Positions 39,768 through 49,393 of a stretch of DNA of 64,000 nucleotides are shown here, piece by piece. The notes beneath the pieces were generated by a model. It saw only the letters and a program-made list of their open reading frames with translations. It ran no database searches and had not been told where the DNA came from. Position numbers and translations under genes: made by a program. The DNA is from 13-2-20CM-66-19 sp963824395 (lineage in GTDB: Bacteria > Pseudomonadota > Gammaproteobacteria > Steroidobacterales > Steroidobacteraceae): the NCBI GenBank assembly GCA_963824395.1, contig CAWGPF010000001.1:1178001-1242000 (forward strand), given 5' to 3'. The number at the start of each line of letters is the position of its first letter. The first letter of the stretch is position 1.

Positions 39768-42388
39768 CAGATCACCACGTTGACCAGCTTGCCGGGGACC
39801 ACGATCACGCGCCGCACCGGCCTGTCGGCGATGAATTTCTGTACGCGCTCATCGGCGAGCGCCGCGGCACGCACCGCCGCCTCGTCGCTGTCGACGGGCA
39901 CGCTCACGTGGCCGCGCAGCTTGCCGTTTACCTGCACGACGATCTCGTGCGTGTGCTGCGTGAGCGCGCCGGGGTCCGGGGCCGGCCAGCGCTCCTCGAT
40001 GAGTGCAGTCTGCCTGCCCAGGCCCTGCCACAGCGCGTGGCACACGTGCGGGGTAATCGGCGACAGCACCAGCACTGCGATCTCCAGCGCCTCCTGGCGC
40101 ACCGCGCGTCCCTGCGGGCTCGCAGCGCTGAAGCGCTGCACGGCGTTCAACAGCTCCATCACCGCGGCGATCGCCGTGTTGAAGTTGCGGCGCCGACCGA
40201 TGTCGTCGGTGGCCTTGGCGAGCGTCTGGTGCGCCGCGCGGCGCAGCTCGCGCTGTGCCGGGCTCAGGCCTGCGAGCTCGAGGGCCGGTGAGCTGCCGCC
40301 GCGGGCGTGCTCGTAAACCGCATTCCACAGGCGGCGGATGAAGCGCGCGGCGCCCTGCACCCCCTCGTCCGACCACTCGAGCGTCTGCTCCGGTGGAGAG
40401 GCGAACATCATGAAGAGGCGCGCCGTGTCGGCGCCGAAGCGTGCGACCAGCCCTTCAGGATCAACGCCGTTGCCCTCGGACTTGGACATCTTGCCCAGGC
40501 CCTCGTGCACGACCGGCAGCGTGCCGCCGTCGGCCGTCGTCACCTCGTACACCTGCGTGCCGTCGCCGGCGCGGCGCACGTCGACGTCCGCCGGGTTGAA
40601 GTAGCGCTTGCGCTCCCCGTGCGCCTGGTAGGAATAGACGTGGTTGAGCACCATCCCCTGCGTCAGCAGGTTGGTGAAGGGCTCGCCGAACTTGAGCGAA
40701 CCGAAGTCGCGCATCACCTTGGTCCAGAAGCGCGAGTACAGCAGGTGCAGGATCGCGTGCTCGATGCCGCCGATGTACTGGTCCGCCGGCAGCCAGTAGT
40801 CGACCCGCCGGTCGACCATCGCCTGCGCATCGTCCGCACAGGCATAGCGCAGGAAGTACCAGGAGGAATCCACGAAGGTGTCCATGGTGTCGGTCTCGCG
40901 GCGCGCCGGGCCTGCGCAGCGTGGACAGGTGGTGGCGTAGAAGGCCGGCGACTTCGCGAGCGGGTTGCCGCTGCCGTCGGGCACCAGGTCCTCCGGCAGC
41001 AGCACGGGCAGATCCTGGTCCGGCACCGGCACCACGCCGCACTTCTCGCAGTGGATGAGCGGAATCGGGCAGCCCCAGTAGCGCTGACGCGAGATGCCCC
41101 AGTCGCGCAGGCGGTACTGCACGCGCTTCTTGCCGAGGCCGCGCTGCTCGAGCGCCGCGGCGATGGCCGCGATGGCCGCCTGGAACTCCAGGCCCGAGAA
41201 TTCACGCGAGTTCACGGTCACACCGTGCTCGGCGTAGGCGCTGCGCCAGGGCGCCTGCACCTGCTGCCAGGAGCCATCCGCGGGGAGCACCACGGTGCGG
41301 ATCGGCAGGTCGTTGCGGGTGGCGAATTCGAAGTCGCGCTCATCGTGGGCCGGGACGCCCATCACCGCGCCCTCGCCGTACCCCATGAGCACGTAGTTCG
41401 CCACCCATACCGGCAGCTGCTCGCCGGTAAAGGGGTGCAGCACGTGCAGCCCGGTGGCCATACCCTTCTTCTGCTGGGTGGCGACGTCGGCCTCCATGAC
41501 GCTGCCGCGGCGGCACTCATCGATGAAGGCCGCCAGCTGTGCGTCCGCGCGGGCGGCCGCGAGCGCGATCGGATGCTCGGCGGCGATGGCGAGGAAGGTG
41601 GTGCCGAAGAGCGTATCGACGCGCGTGGTGAACACCTTCAGCGCACCATCCGCCGCGAGCGCAGCGCGGGTGTCGGGGGCGTAGGGAAAGGCCACCTCGC
41701 AGCCCTCGCTGCGGCCGATCCAGTTGGCCTGCATCACGCGCACGCGCTCGGGCCAGCCGCCGAGGGAGTCGAGCGCCTCCAGCAGCTCATCCGCGTAGCG
41801 GGTGATGTTGAGGTAGTACATCGGGATCTCGCGCTTCTCGATGAGCGCCCCGGTGCGCCAGCCCCGGCCGTCGATGACCTGCTCGTTGGCAAGCACGGTC
41901 TGGTCGACCGGGTCCCAGTTCACGACCCCGGTCTTGCGATAGGCAATGCCCGCTTCGAGCATGCGCAGGAACAGCCACTGGTTCCAGTGGTAGTAGCTCG
42001 GGTCGCAGGTGGCGATCTCACGGTCCCAGTCGATCGCGAAGCCGAGCGCCTGCATCTGCGTGCGCATGTAAGCGATGTTCTGGCGGGTCCATTTCGCCGG
42101 CGGCACGTTGTTGCTGATCGCGGCGTTCTCGGCCGGCAGGCCGAAGGCGTCCCAGCCCATCGGCTGCAGCACGTTGTAGCCCTGCATGCGCATGTAGCGC
42201 GACAGCACGTCGCCGATGGTGTAGTTGCGCACGTGCCCCATGTGCAGCCGCCCGGACGGATACGGGAACATGGACAGGCAGTAGAACTTCTTGCGCGCGG
42301 CATCCTCGCGCGCGGCGAACACGCGATGCTCATCCCAATACTGTTGCGCGGCGCGCTCGACGGCCGCGGGTTCGTAGCTCTCTTGCAT
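39767..42388 (-). CDS. leuS: Leucyl-tRNA synthetase
   Basis: 873 residues (E. coli 860), class Ia. The HIGH motif appears as PSGRLHMGHVRNYT near 43-56, and KMSKS as LGKMSKSEGNGVDP near 640. The CP1 editing domain carries FTTRVDTLFG and VPAHDERDF with the discriminating Thr and Asp. Zinc-type Cys pairs (CEKCG, CPRC) are present. It overlaps lptE by one base and is preceded by the Deg-type protease two bases away on the same strand. Confidence 0.98.
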   Translation of the reverse strand: MQESYEPAAVERAAQQYWDEHRVFAAREDAARKKFYCLSMFPYPSGRLHMGHVRNYTIGDVLSRYMRMQGYNVLQPMGWDAFGLPAENAAISNNVPPAKWTRQNIAYMRTQMQALGFAIDWDREIATCDPSYYHWNQWLFLRMLEAGIAYRKTGVVNWDPVDQTVLANEQVIDGRGWRTGALIEKREIPMYYLNITRYADELLEALDSLGGWPERVRVMQANWIGRSEGCEVAFPYAPDTRAALAADGALKVFTTRVDTLFGTTFLAIAAEHPIALAAARADAQLAAFIDECRRGSVMEADVATQQKKGMATGLHVLHPFTGEQLPVWVANYVLMGYGEGAVMGVPAHDERDFEFATRNDLPIRTVVLPADGSWQQVQAPWRSAYAEHGVTVNSREFSGLEFQAAIAAIAAALEQRGLGKKRVQYRLRDWGISRQRYWGCPIPLIHCEKCGVVPVPDQDLPVLLPEDLVPDGSGNPLAKSPAFYATTCPRCAGPARRETDTMDTFVDSSWYFLRYACADDAQAMVDRRVDYWLPADQYIGGIEHAILHLLYSRFWTKVMRDFGSLKFGEPFTNLLTQGMVLNHVYSYQAHGERKRYFNPADVDVRRAGDGTQVYEVTTADGGTLPVVHEGLGKMSKSEGNGVDPEGLVARFGADTARLFMMFASPPEQTLEWSDEGVQGAARFIRRLWNAVYEHARGGSSPALELAGLSPAQRELRRAAHQTLAKATDDIGRRRNFNTAIAAVMELLNAVQRFSAASPQGRAVRQEALEIAVLVLSPITPHVCHALWQGLGRQTALIEERWPAPDPGALTQHTHEIVVQVNGKLRGHVSVPVDSDEAAVRAAALADERVQKFIADRPVRRVIVVPGKLVNVVI

Positions 42389-42390
42389 TG

Positions 42391-43905
42391 TCAGGGCAGG
42401 CGCAGCGGTATGAAGATCTGGGCATCCTGGCGCTGGATCAGCAGCGCCACGGTCTTGCCGGAGTTCTTGGCCGCATCCTGCAGCTCCTTCAGCGTGTTCA
42501 CGCGCTTACCGTTCACGCCGAGCACGATGTCGCCGGGCTCCACCTGGGCATCCTCGGCGGGACCGGCGACCTCCTCGACCACGAGACTCCCGGTGGTGGC
42601 GGCGCGCGCCTTCTCCTGCGGCTCGAGCGGTCGCACGGTCAGGCCGAGCGCCGTGGCGCGGTCGACGCTCTTGGGGCGGGCGGCGCTCCCGCCTTCGCGG
42701 TCGGCGACCTTCTGCGGCTGCTCCTTGAGTTCCTCGATGCGCACGCTCGCGTTCTGCGCCTTGCCGTTGCGCCACAGCTCGAGCGTCGCATCCTGGCCGG
42801 GCTTCATGGCGGCGATGGCGCCGGAGAGCTCCCCGTAGCGCTCGATCGGATGGCCGCCGACCGCGAGGATCACGTCGCCCGGGACGACGCCGGCCTTGGC
42901 GGCGGGGCCGTCCTTGTCGACCGAGGATACGAGCGCGCCGCGCGGGCGGTCGAGCCCGAAGGATTCCGCCAGCTGCGCGTTCACGTCCTGGATGGTCACG
43001 CCGATGCGACCGCGCACCACGCGCCCGGTCTTCACCAGCTGCTCCTCGACGTTGCGCGCCACGTCGATGGGGATCGCGAAGGAGACGCCCATGAAGCCGC
43101 CGGTGCGGCTGAAGATCTGCGAGTTGATGCCGATCACCTCGCCGTTCATGTTGAAGAGCGGTCCGCCGGAATTACCCGGATTCACCGCCACGTCGGTCTG
43201 GATGAAGGGTACGGCGTTCTCGCCCGGGATCGAGCGCGAGGTGGCGCTGATGATGCCGGCCGTGGCGCTGTTCTCGAACCCGAACGGCGAGCCGATCGCC
43301 AGCACCCACTGCCCGGGTTTGAGCTTTGCGGGGTCCCCGAGCTTCACGATCGGCAGGTTGCTCGCGCTGATCTTGATCACTGCGACGTCGGTGCGCTCAT
43401 CCGCCCCGATCACCTTGGCCGGAAACTCGCGCCGGTCCGTGAGGCGCACCGTGACCTCATCCGCATTGGCCACGACGTGGGTGTTGGTGAGGATGTAGCC
43501 ATCGGCGCTGACGATGAAGCCCGAGCCGGCGCCGCGCACCGGGCCGCGCGGCCCCTGCTGCGGCGCCGGTATGCCGAAGCGGCGGAAGAAGTCGTAGAAC
43601 GGGTCATTGGGCGAGAGCCCGGGCGCGCCGCCGGTGGGCGCCTTCTCCACCACCTCCACGTTCACCACGGCCGGCCCGTAGCGGTCCACCAGCTGCGAGA
43701 AGTCCGGCAGCGCGCGCACCGTGCCATCGGCGGCCGCGTCCGGCGCCGCAGCCGCGGTGCTCTCCTGGGCCACCGGTGCCGCGGTGGCGTGCGCCGACTG
43801 CGCCGGCAGATCGCGCGAGCAGGCCGTGAGCGCGACCGCCATGGCGAGCACGGCCGCGAGGCGCGGCAGGGGCGGGGCGAGACTCGGATCGAACTTGGCA
43901 GTCAT
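42391..43905 (-). CDS. Deg/HtrA family serine protease with a lipobox
   Basis: 504 residues. Catalytic triad His143 (ILTNTHVVANADEV), Asp173 (RTDVAVIKI) and Ser246 (NPGNSGGPLF), followed by two PDZ domains (about 285-375 and 405-495). This is the DegP/DegQ architecture of periplasmic quality control. Unusually the signal peptide ends in ALTACSRD, a proper lipobox with Cys29, so the enzyme may be a lipoprotein rather than a soluble protease. The next gene upstream, lnt, encodes the last enzyme of lipoprotein maturation. An earlier in-frame start (43971) would add basic residues and is less likely. Confidence 0.92.
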   Translation of the reverse strand: MTAKFDPSLAPPLPRLAAVLAMAVALTACSRDLPAQSAHATAAPVAQESTAAAAPDAAADGTVRALPDFSQLVDRYGPAVVNVEVVEKAPTGGAPGLSPNDPFYDFFRRFGIPAPQQGPRGPVRGAGSGFIVSADGYILTNTHVVANADEVTVRLTDRREFPAKVIGADERTDVAVIKISASNLPIVKLGDPAKLKPGQWVLAIGSPFGFENSATAGIISATSRSIPGENAVPFIQTDVAVNPGNSGGPLFNMNGEVIGINSQIFSRTGGFMGVSFAIPIDVARNVEEQLVKTGRVVRGRIGVTIQDVNAQLAESFGLDRPRGALVSSVDKDGPAAKAGVVPGDVILAVGGHPIERYGELSGAIAAMKPGQDATLELWRNGKAQNASVRIEELKEQPQKVADREGGSAARPKSVDRATALGLTVRPLEPQEKARAATTGSLVVEEVAGPAEDAQVEPGDIVLGVNGKRVNTLKELQDAAKNSGKTVALLIQRQDAQIFIPLRLP

Positions 43906-43942
43906 GAACACTTTCCGCTTGGGGTCAAACAAGGGCCGATAC

Positions 43943-45514
43943 TTAGCCTTGGGGCTTGCGCCGCCTATCATTCCGTACCCACAGGCCGTACGCCAGCGCC
44001 AGCGCGGCCAGACTCACCACGAGCCAGTTGCCGACGCGGGCATAGGGGGTGAGCCCGCGCATGGGAACGATGCTCGAGAGCAGCTTCGCGGGCGTGAATT
44101 CCGGAGCGCGGGCGATGACTTCGCCGTGCGGACCGATGACGGCCGAGATGCCGTCGTTGGCCGCCCGCACCATGTAACGCCCGGCTTCCAGGGCGCGCAT
44201 GCGCGAGATCTGCAGGTGCTGGTGACGGGCGCTGGTGTGTCCGAACCAGGCATCGTTGGTGACGTTCACCAGCGCGTCCGCCTGCGGCAGCACCGCGAGC
44301 ATCGTGCTGCCGTAGGCATCCTCATAACATATCGTCGTGCCGAGCTTCAGTCCCGCCGCCGGCAGGGGTGGCTGCTGCGCGTCCCCCGGGGTGAAGTCCG
44401 AGTACGGCAGGCTGCGCAACCGCAGCCAGGTGCGCACGAAGCCCGGCACCGGAAAGAACTCCGCGAACGGCACGAGGTGGCTCTTGTCGTACCAGGCCGG
44501 CGCTGCGTCCAGCGCCAGCACCGAATTGTAGTAGCGCGTGTCGGAGTCGTTGTCACCCTCGGCGCGCAGCACGCCCATGACGAGCGTCGAGCCATGCGCA
44601 CGCGTCTCGCGGTAGAGATTGGTGATGTAGGGCACCAGCTGGTTGGCAAGATCAGCGGGCGCGGACTCGGGCCATACGATCAGGCGCGTGCCGAGCACCT
44701 GCTCGGTGAGGGACTGGTAGAGATTGAGGGTGGTGTCGCGGTTGCTCTCCAGCCACTTCTCATCCTGGGGTATGGCCCCCTGGATCACCGCCACCGACAC
44801 CGCAGGTCCGGCCCGCGAGGTCCAGAGGTGCCAGTAGAGCGCCGCCCCGCAGCCCCACGGCAGCAGCAGCACCATGAGCGCCACGAGGCGCTCGCGGCGC
44901 GTGCCCAGCAGCAGGGTCAGGAGCGCGCCGGCTCCCACGAGCAGCAGCGCGCTGATGCCATAGACACCGGCGAGCGGCGCGAAGCTTGCCAGCCAGGTGT
45001 CACTCTGCGAGTAGCCGAGCGACAACCACGAGAAGCCGCCGAGGAACCAGCCGCGCCACCATTCCACCAGGAGCCACGCGGCCGGCAGCGCGAGCAGCCA
45101 GCGCACTGCGCCGCGCGCGGGCAGCCAGCGGTTGACGGCAAAACCTAGCGCCGCGTGATACAGCCCCATGATCGCAGCCAGCGCCAGCATCAGGAACAGC
45201 GCGAGCCAGATCGGTGCCTGCCCCAGCACGTGGATACTGAAGTACAGCCAGTAGGTGCCGGCGATGAAGGTGGCAGTGGTGAAGGCGAATCCCAGCCGCG
45301 CGGCCGCGCGCGGCGACACGTCCTGCCACAGCCACATGAGCAGTGCCGGGCACAGCAGCCCGAGTGGCCACAGGTTCAGGGGCGCAAACGCGGCCGCCAG
45401 CGCAGCGCCGGCGAGCGCGGCAACGAGCAGCTGCAGGCGCGGGTTCGCCAGTCGCGACGCGCGCCAGGTCGTAGCCGCCGGCGTGCCACGGGCGGTGGGG
45501 ACGGTGCTGGACAT
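43943..45514 (-). CDS. lnt: Apolipoprotein N-acyltransferase
   Basis: 523 residues (E. coli 512). About six N-terminal membrane helices, then a nitrilase-like periplasmic domain with the triad Glu (LIVWPESAPADL), Lys (WYDKSHLVPFAEFFP) and Cys (LGTTICYEDAYGSTM). A final helix (VGNWLVVSLAALALAYGLWV) closes the protein. It adds the third acyl chain to lipoproteins in the inner membrane. Lies five bases after corC, the conserved miaB-ybeZ-ybeY-corC-lnt order. At least five lipobox proteins are encoded in this window. Confidence 0.96.
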   Translation of the reverse strand: MSSTVPTARGTPAATTWRASRLANPRLQLLVAALAGAALAAAFAPLNLWPLGLLCPALLMWLWQDVSPRAAARLGFAFTTATFIAGTYWLYFSIHVLGQAPIWLALFLMLALAAIMGLYHAALGFAVNRWLPARGAVRWLLALPAAWLLVEWWRGWFLGGFSWLSLGYSQSDTWLASFAPLAGVYGISALLLVGAGALLTLLLGTRRERLVALMVLLLPWGCGAALYWHLWTSRAGPAVSVAVIQGAIPQDEKWLESNRDTTLNLYQSLTEQVLGTRLIVWPESAPADLANQLVPYITNLYRETRAHGSTLVMGVLRAEGDNDSDTRYYNSVLALDAAPAWYDKSHLVPFAEFFPVPGFVRTWLRLRSLPYSDFTPGDAQQPPLPAAGLKLGTTICYEDAYGSTMLAVLPQADALVNVTNDAWFGHTSARHQHLQISRMRALEAGRYMVRAANDGISAVIGPHGEVIARAPEFTPAKLLSSIVPMRGLTPYARVGNWLVVSLAALALAYGLWVRNDRRRKPQG

Positions 45515-45519
45515 GAGGC

Positions 45520-46398
45520 TCAGCTCGCGCCGCCGGGCGGGGAGTCATCGGGCGCAGGCAGCACGTCGCGCGGCGCCAATACGCGCAGCGCATCGACGCG
45601 TCGCCGGTCGGCGCGCAGCACGCGGAACTCGAAGCCATCGATGCTCAGGCTCTCGCCGCGACGCGGCAGGCGTCCGAGCTGCTTCATGATGAGCCCGGCG
45701 ACGGTGTCCACGCCCTGCTCTTCGGAGAGCTGCGCGCCGAAGTATTCGTTGAACTCATCGATGCGCGTGACGCCGCGCACCGTGAACTGGCGCTCCGCGT
45801 CGCGACGGATGTTCTGGTCGTCCTCGACGTCGAACTCATCGTCGATGTCACCGACGATCTGCTCGATGACGTCCTCGATGGTGCACAGGCCGGCGACGCC
45901 GCCGTACTCATCGACGACGATGGCCATGTGGTTGCGGTTGCGGCGGAATTCCTTCAGCAGCACGTTCAGTCGCTTGGACTCCGGCACGAACACCGCCGGG
46001 CGCATGTACTCGCGGATGTCGAAGCGCTCGCGCAGAGCCTGCGTGGAGAGGCGCAGCAGGTCCTTGGCGAGCAGGATGCCGACGATATCGTCGCGGTCCT
46101 CATCCATCACCGGTACGCGCGAGTGTCCCGATTCCACCACCACCGGCAGGATGCGCGCCGGCGGGTCGCTCCTGCGCACGAAGACCATCTGCGCGCGCGG
46201 CACCATGATGTCGCGCACTTTGAGGTCCCCGACCTCGAGCACCCCCTCGAGCATGGTGAGCGCATCCGCATCCACCAGGCCCCGCTCGCCGGCCTCGCGC
46301 AGCACGCTCAGCAGCTCCTGGCGATCCTGCGGCTCGGTGGTGAGCCCCTGGGTGAGGCGCTTCAGCCAGCGTCCGGTCGTGTTCAGGTCCTTGGCCAA
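45520..46398 (-). CDS. corC: CorC/YbeX family CBS-domain protein
   Basis: 292 residues. Two CBS domains (about 67-130 and 132-190: VRDIMVPRAQMVFVRR, FDIREYMRPAVFVPESKRLN, HMAIVVDEYGGVAGLCTIED) bind adenosine nucleotides. A CorC_HlyC transporter-associated domain follows (DDEFDVEDDQNIRRDAERQF, VAGLIMKQLGRLPRRGE). No membrane helices. Named for cobalt/magnesium efflux, the E. coli protein has been tied more recently to ribosome metabolism. Three-base gap after ybeY. Confidence 0.95.
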   Translation of the reverse strand: MAKDLNTTGRWLKRLTQGLTTEPQDRQELLSVLREAGERGLVDADALTMLEGVLEVGDLKVRDIMVPRAQMVFVRRSDPPARILPVVVESGHSRVPVMDEDRDDIVGILLAKDLLRLSTQALRERFDIREYMRPAVFVPESKRLNVLLKEFRRNRNHMAIVVDEYGGVAGLCTIEDVIEQIVGDIDDEFDVEDDQNIRRDAERQFTVRGVTRIDEFNEYFGAQLSEEQGVDTVAGLIMKQLGRLPRRGESLSIDGFEFRVLRADRRRVDALRVLAPRDVLPAPDDSPPGGAS

Positions 46399-46401
46399 GT
46401 C

Positions 46402-46902
46402 TCAGGCGCTCCGGTAGGGGTTGGCGAAGCCGAGGCGGCGCAGCACCGCGATCTCGCGGCGCTCCATGCGCTGCGCATCCGCGCCGCCCTTGTGGTCGTA
46501 GCCGATGAGGTGCAGCGCGCCGTGCACCACGAGGTGTGCCCAGTGCGCCCGCAGGGTCTTCTCCTGGGCGCGCGCCTCGGCGCGCAGCACGCGCGCGCAG
46601 ATGACGAGATCCCCGAGCGGCCGCGGGCGCACCGTGGCCGCGGCGGCAGCCGCCGGAAACGACAGGACGTTGGTCGGGTAGTCGCGCCCGCGGTAGCGCG
46701 CGTTCAGGCGCCGGCTCTCGGGCGCACCGACGACGGCGACGCCGAGCTCGCTCCCCGACGCCCGCCGCCCGAGCGCCGCCCCGGCCCACGCCATCAGTTC
46801 GCGGCGACTCGGCGCCCAGCCGCGCACGCGGCGCCGCAGCTGCAGCTGCAGCGCGCCCGCGAGCGCACGCGTACTGCGCCGGCGGCGCGGCGCGCGCCTC
46901 AC
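46402..46902 (-). CDS. ybeY: Endoribonuclease YbeY
   Basis: 166 residues. The zinc motif HLVVHGALHLIGYDHKGGAD (three His near 129-139) is intact, and NARYRGRDYPTNVLSFP is the second conserved block. YbeY processes 16S rRNA and takes part in ribosome quality control. The N-terminal 20 residues are an Arg-rich extension (RRAPRRRRSTRALAGAL) not typical of the family, so a start inside it is possible. Overlaps ybeZ by four bases. Confidence 0.94.
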   Translation of the reverse strand: MRRAPRRRRSTRALAGALQLQLRRRVRGWAPSRRELMAWAGAALGRRASGSELGVAVVGAPESRRLNARYRGRDYPTNVLSFPAAAAAATVRPRPLGDLVICARVLRAEARAQEKTLRAHWAHLVVHGALHLIGYDHKGGADAQRMERREIAVLRRLGFANPYRSA

Positions 46903-47864
46903 GAGGCGCCCCCACGGGACTCGTACGCGCGCACGATGCGCTGCACCAGGGGATGGCGCACCACGTCCTGGGCATCAAAGAAGGTGAAGGCCACGCCCTC
47001 GACCGCGCGCAGCACCTCGATGACGTGGCTGAGCCCGGACTGGCGCCCGGGCGGCAGGTCGGTCTGCGTGACGTCGCCGGTCACTACCGCCTTGGAGCCA
47101 AAGCCGATGCGGGTGAGGAACATCTTCATCTGCTCGACGGTCGTGTTCTGCGCTTCATCGAGGATGATGAAGGCGTCGTTGAGGCTGCGGCCGCGCATGA
47201 AGGCCAGCGGCGCCACCTCGATCACGTTGCGCTCCATGAAACGCGCCACGCGATCGAAGCCCATCATCTCGTAGAGCGCGTCATACATCGGCCGCAGGTA
47301 CGGATCGACCTTCTGCGTGAGGTCCCCGGGCAGGAACCCGAGCCGCTCGCCGGCCTCCACCGCCGGGCGCACCAGCACCAGGCGGCGTACGCTGTCCGCC
47401 TGCAGGGCCTCGACCGCGCAGGCCACGGCAAGGTAGGTCTTGCCGGTGCCGGCCGGGCCGATGCCGAAGGTCAGGTCGCGGCTGCGGATGTGCTGCAGGT
47501 AGTCGCGCTGGTGGGTACCGCGGGCACGTATGCCACCGCGCGGCACGCGCACGCCCTGCTCCTCGGCGGCGCTCGGCGCGGCGCCCGCCTCGTGCGCGCG
47601 CAGCGCCAGGTGCACCCGCTGCGGCGTGACATCCTCGGTCAGGGTGAGCTCGTAGAGCTCGCGCAGCAGCTCCTCGGCGCGCGCCGCCTGTGCGCCGCTC
47701 ACGCGGAAGGCATCGCCGCGGCGCTGGATGCGGACCTCGAGCCGCGTCTCGAGCAGGCGCAGGTTCTCATCGAGCGGCCCGCACAGGTTCGCAAGGCGCG
47801 CGTTGTCGGCCGGCACGAGATCGAATTCCCGCGGCGCCTCGTTGGCTTCAGCGGCTGCGGCCAT
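46899..47864 (-). CDS. ybeZ: PhoH-like ATPase YbeZ
   Basis: 321 residues. Walker A is in FGIGPAGTGKTYLAVACAVE, Walker B in DAFIILDEAQNTT, followed by MFLTRIGFGSKAVVTGDVTQ and LPPGRQSGL. The N-terminal part has an RNA-binding-like LEVRIQRRGDAFRVSG. PhoH-like proteins pair with YbeY in RNA processing. The start ATG overlaps miaB's stop by one base. Confidence 0.95.
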   Translation of the reverse strand: MAAAAEANEAPREFDLVPADNARLANLCGPLDENLRLLETRLEVRIQRRGDAFRVSGAQAARAEELLRELYELTLTEDVTPQRVHLALRAHEAGAAPSAAEEQGVRVPRGGIRARGTHQRDYLQHIRSRDLTFGIGPAGTGKTYLAVACAVEALQADSVRRLVLVRPAVEAGERLGFLPGDLTQKVDPYLRPMYDALYEMMGFDRVARFMERNVIEVAPLAFMRGRSLNDAFIILDEAQNTTVEQMKMFLTRIGFGSKAVVTGDVTQTDLPPGRQSGLSHVIEVLRAVEGVAFTFFDAQDVVRHPLVQRIVRAYESRGGAS

Positions 47865-49228
47865 CAGGCGCTTGCCGCAGCGCGCGCGCAGACAGCCGGC
47901 AGCGGCGCGGCGAGCCGGCCGCGCAGGGTGTGGGCCATCGCCTGCGTGACGGTCACGTCGGCGAAAGTGCCGATGAGCCGCGCCGGCGCGGCGAAATTGA
48001 TCCAGCGGTTATTGGCGGTGCGGCCGGCGAGCTCCCCCGCATCGCGCCGCGCGCTGCGCTCGATGAGCACGCGCTGCACGCTGCCCACCATGCGCTCGCT
48101 GATGACGCGCGCCTGCGCGTCCAGCTGCGCCTGCAGGCGCGCGAGACGCTCCTGCTTCACCGGCCCGGACACCTCATCCGGCAGCGCCGCCGCCGGCGTG
48201 CCGGGACGACGGCTGTAGAGGAAGCTGAAGGACTGGTCGAAGCCGACCTCGCGGGTGAGCGCCAGCGTCGCCTCGAAGTCGCGCTCGCTCTCGCCCGGGA
48301 AGCCGACGATGAAGTCCGTGGAGATCACGATATCCGGGCGCACCGCGCGCAGGCGCCGCACCTTGTCCTTGAATTCCAGCGCCGTGTAGCCGCGCTTCAT
48401 GAGCGCGAGGATGCGGTCAGAACCGGACTGCACCGCCAGGTGCAGGTGATTGGCGAGCTTGTCGACGCTCGCGAATGCCTCGATCAGGCTGTCATCGAAC
48501 TCCAGCGGGTGGGAGGTGGTGAAGCGGATGCGCTCGATGCCCGGCACGCGCGCCACGTGGTGGATTACGGTCGCAAGGTCCACCGCCATGCCATCGGCCA
48601 TCGCTCCGCGGTAGGCGTTGACGTTCTGGCCGAGCAGCGTCACCTCGGCCACTCCCTGGGCGGCAAGCGCGCGTACTTCCCCGAGAACGGACTCGAAGCC
48701 GCGGCTGACCTCCTCGCCACGCGTGTAAGGGACGATGCAGAAGCTGCAGTACTTGCTGCAGCCCTCCATGACGGACACGTAGGCGTGCACGCCTGCGGCC
48801 CGCGGCGTCGGCAGCTGGTCGAACTTCTCGACCTCCGGGAAACTGACGTCGACCTGCGCACGCCCGCTGCGGCGCAGCTCGCTGATCATCTGCGGCAGGC
48901 GGTGCAGGGTCTGCGGACCGAACACCAGGTCGACGAACGGCGCGCGGGCCGTGATCGCCTCGCCCTCCTGACTCGCCACGCAGCCGCCGACGCCGATGAT
49001 CACCTCCGGACGCTGCGCCTTGAGCAGCCGCCACTCCCCGAGGAGGGAGAACACCTTTTCCTGGGCCTTCTCGCGCACCGAGCAGGTGTTCATCAGCAGC
49101 ACGTCCGCGAGCGAGGGGTCCGCGGTCGCGGTGAGGCCGGCGCCGGCGGCGAGCACGTCCGCCATGCGCGCGGAGTCGTACTCGTTCATCTGGCAGCCGA
49201 AGGTCTTAATGAAGTAATGGCGTGGCAT
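47864..49228 (-). CDS. miaB: tRNA-2-methylthio-N6-isopentenyladenosine synthase
   Basis: 454 residues. Three iron-sulfur motifs are visible: the UPF0004 domain KTFGCQMNEYDSARM with later NTCSVREKA and GVGGCVASQEG, then the radical-SAM CSKYCSFCIVPYTRG. The TRAM domain lies at the C-terminus (ISERMVGSVQRVLIE). It adds the methylthio group to A37 of tRNAs reading UNN codons. ATG at 49228 starts PRHYFIKTFGCQ; an upstream in-frame start adds 24 unrelated residues and is rejected. Confidence 0.97.
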   Translation of the reverse strand: MPRHYFIKTFGCQMNEYDSARMADVLAAGAGLTATADPSLADVLLMNTCSVREKAQEKVFSLLGEWRLLKAQRPEVIIGVGGCVASQEGEAITARAPFVDLVFGPQTLHRLPQMISELRRSGRAQVDVSFPEVEKFDQLPTPRAAGVHAYVSVMEGCSKYCSFCIVPYTRGEEVSRGFESVLGEVRALAAQGVAEVTLLGQNVNAYRGAMADGMAVDLATVIHHVARVPGIERIRFTTSHPLEFDDSLIEAFASVDKLANHLHLAVQSGSDRILALMKRGYTALEFKDKVRRLRAVRPDIVISTDFIVGFPGESERDFEATLALTREVGFDQSFSFLYSRRPGTPAAALPDEVSGPVKQERLARLQAQLDAQARVISERMVGSVQRVLIERSARRDAGELAGRTANNRWINFAAPARLIGTFADVTVTQAMAHTLRGRLAAPLPAVCARAAASA

Positions 49229-49393
49229 ACGGGGAACTGCGAATTTTACGGTCTCGGGACGGCCCCCGCACGGCCGCGCCTCAAATATGAAAAACCCCAT
49301 CTATTTCATGATGTTGAGAGAGCCGACACGCCTGACGGCGTGCACCCGGGGTCACGGGACCGGACAATTCTCGCCGTGAGACAAGTACTGCGT

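Noticed and set aside
40307..42838. A plus-strand open frame of about 840 codons opposite leuS
   Set aside because: leuS has complete motifs on the other strand; the opposite frame has no recognisable domain and continues into the protease gene.
47690..49393. Upstream in-frame extension of the repeat lipoprotein
   Set aside because: It is antisense to miaB; the lipobox signal peptide marks the true start at 49394.
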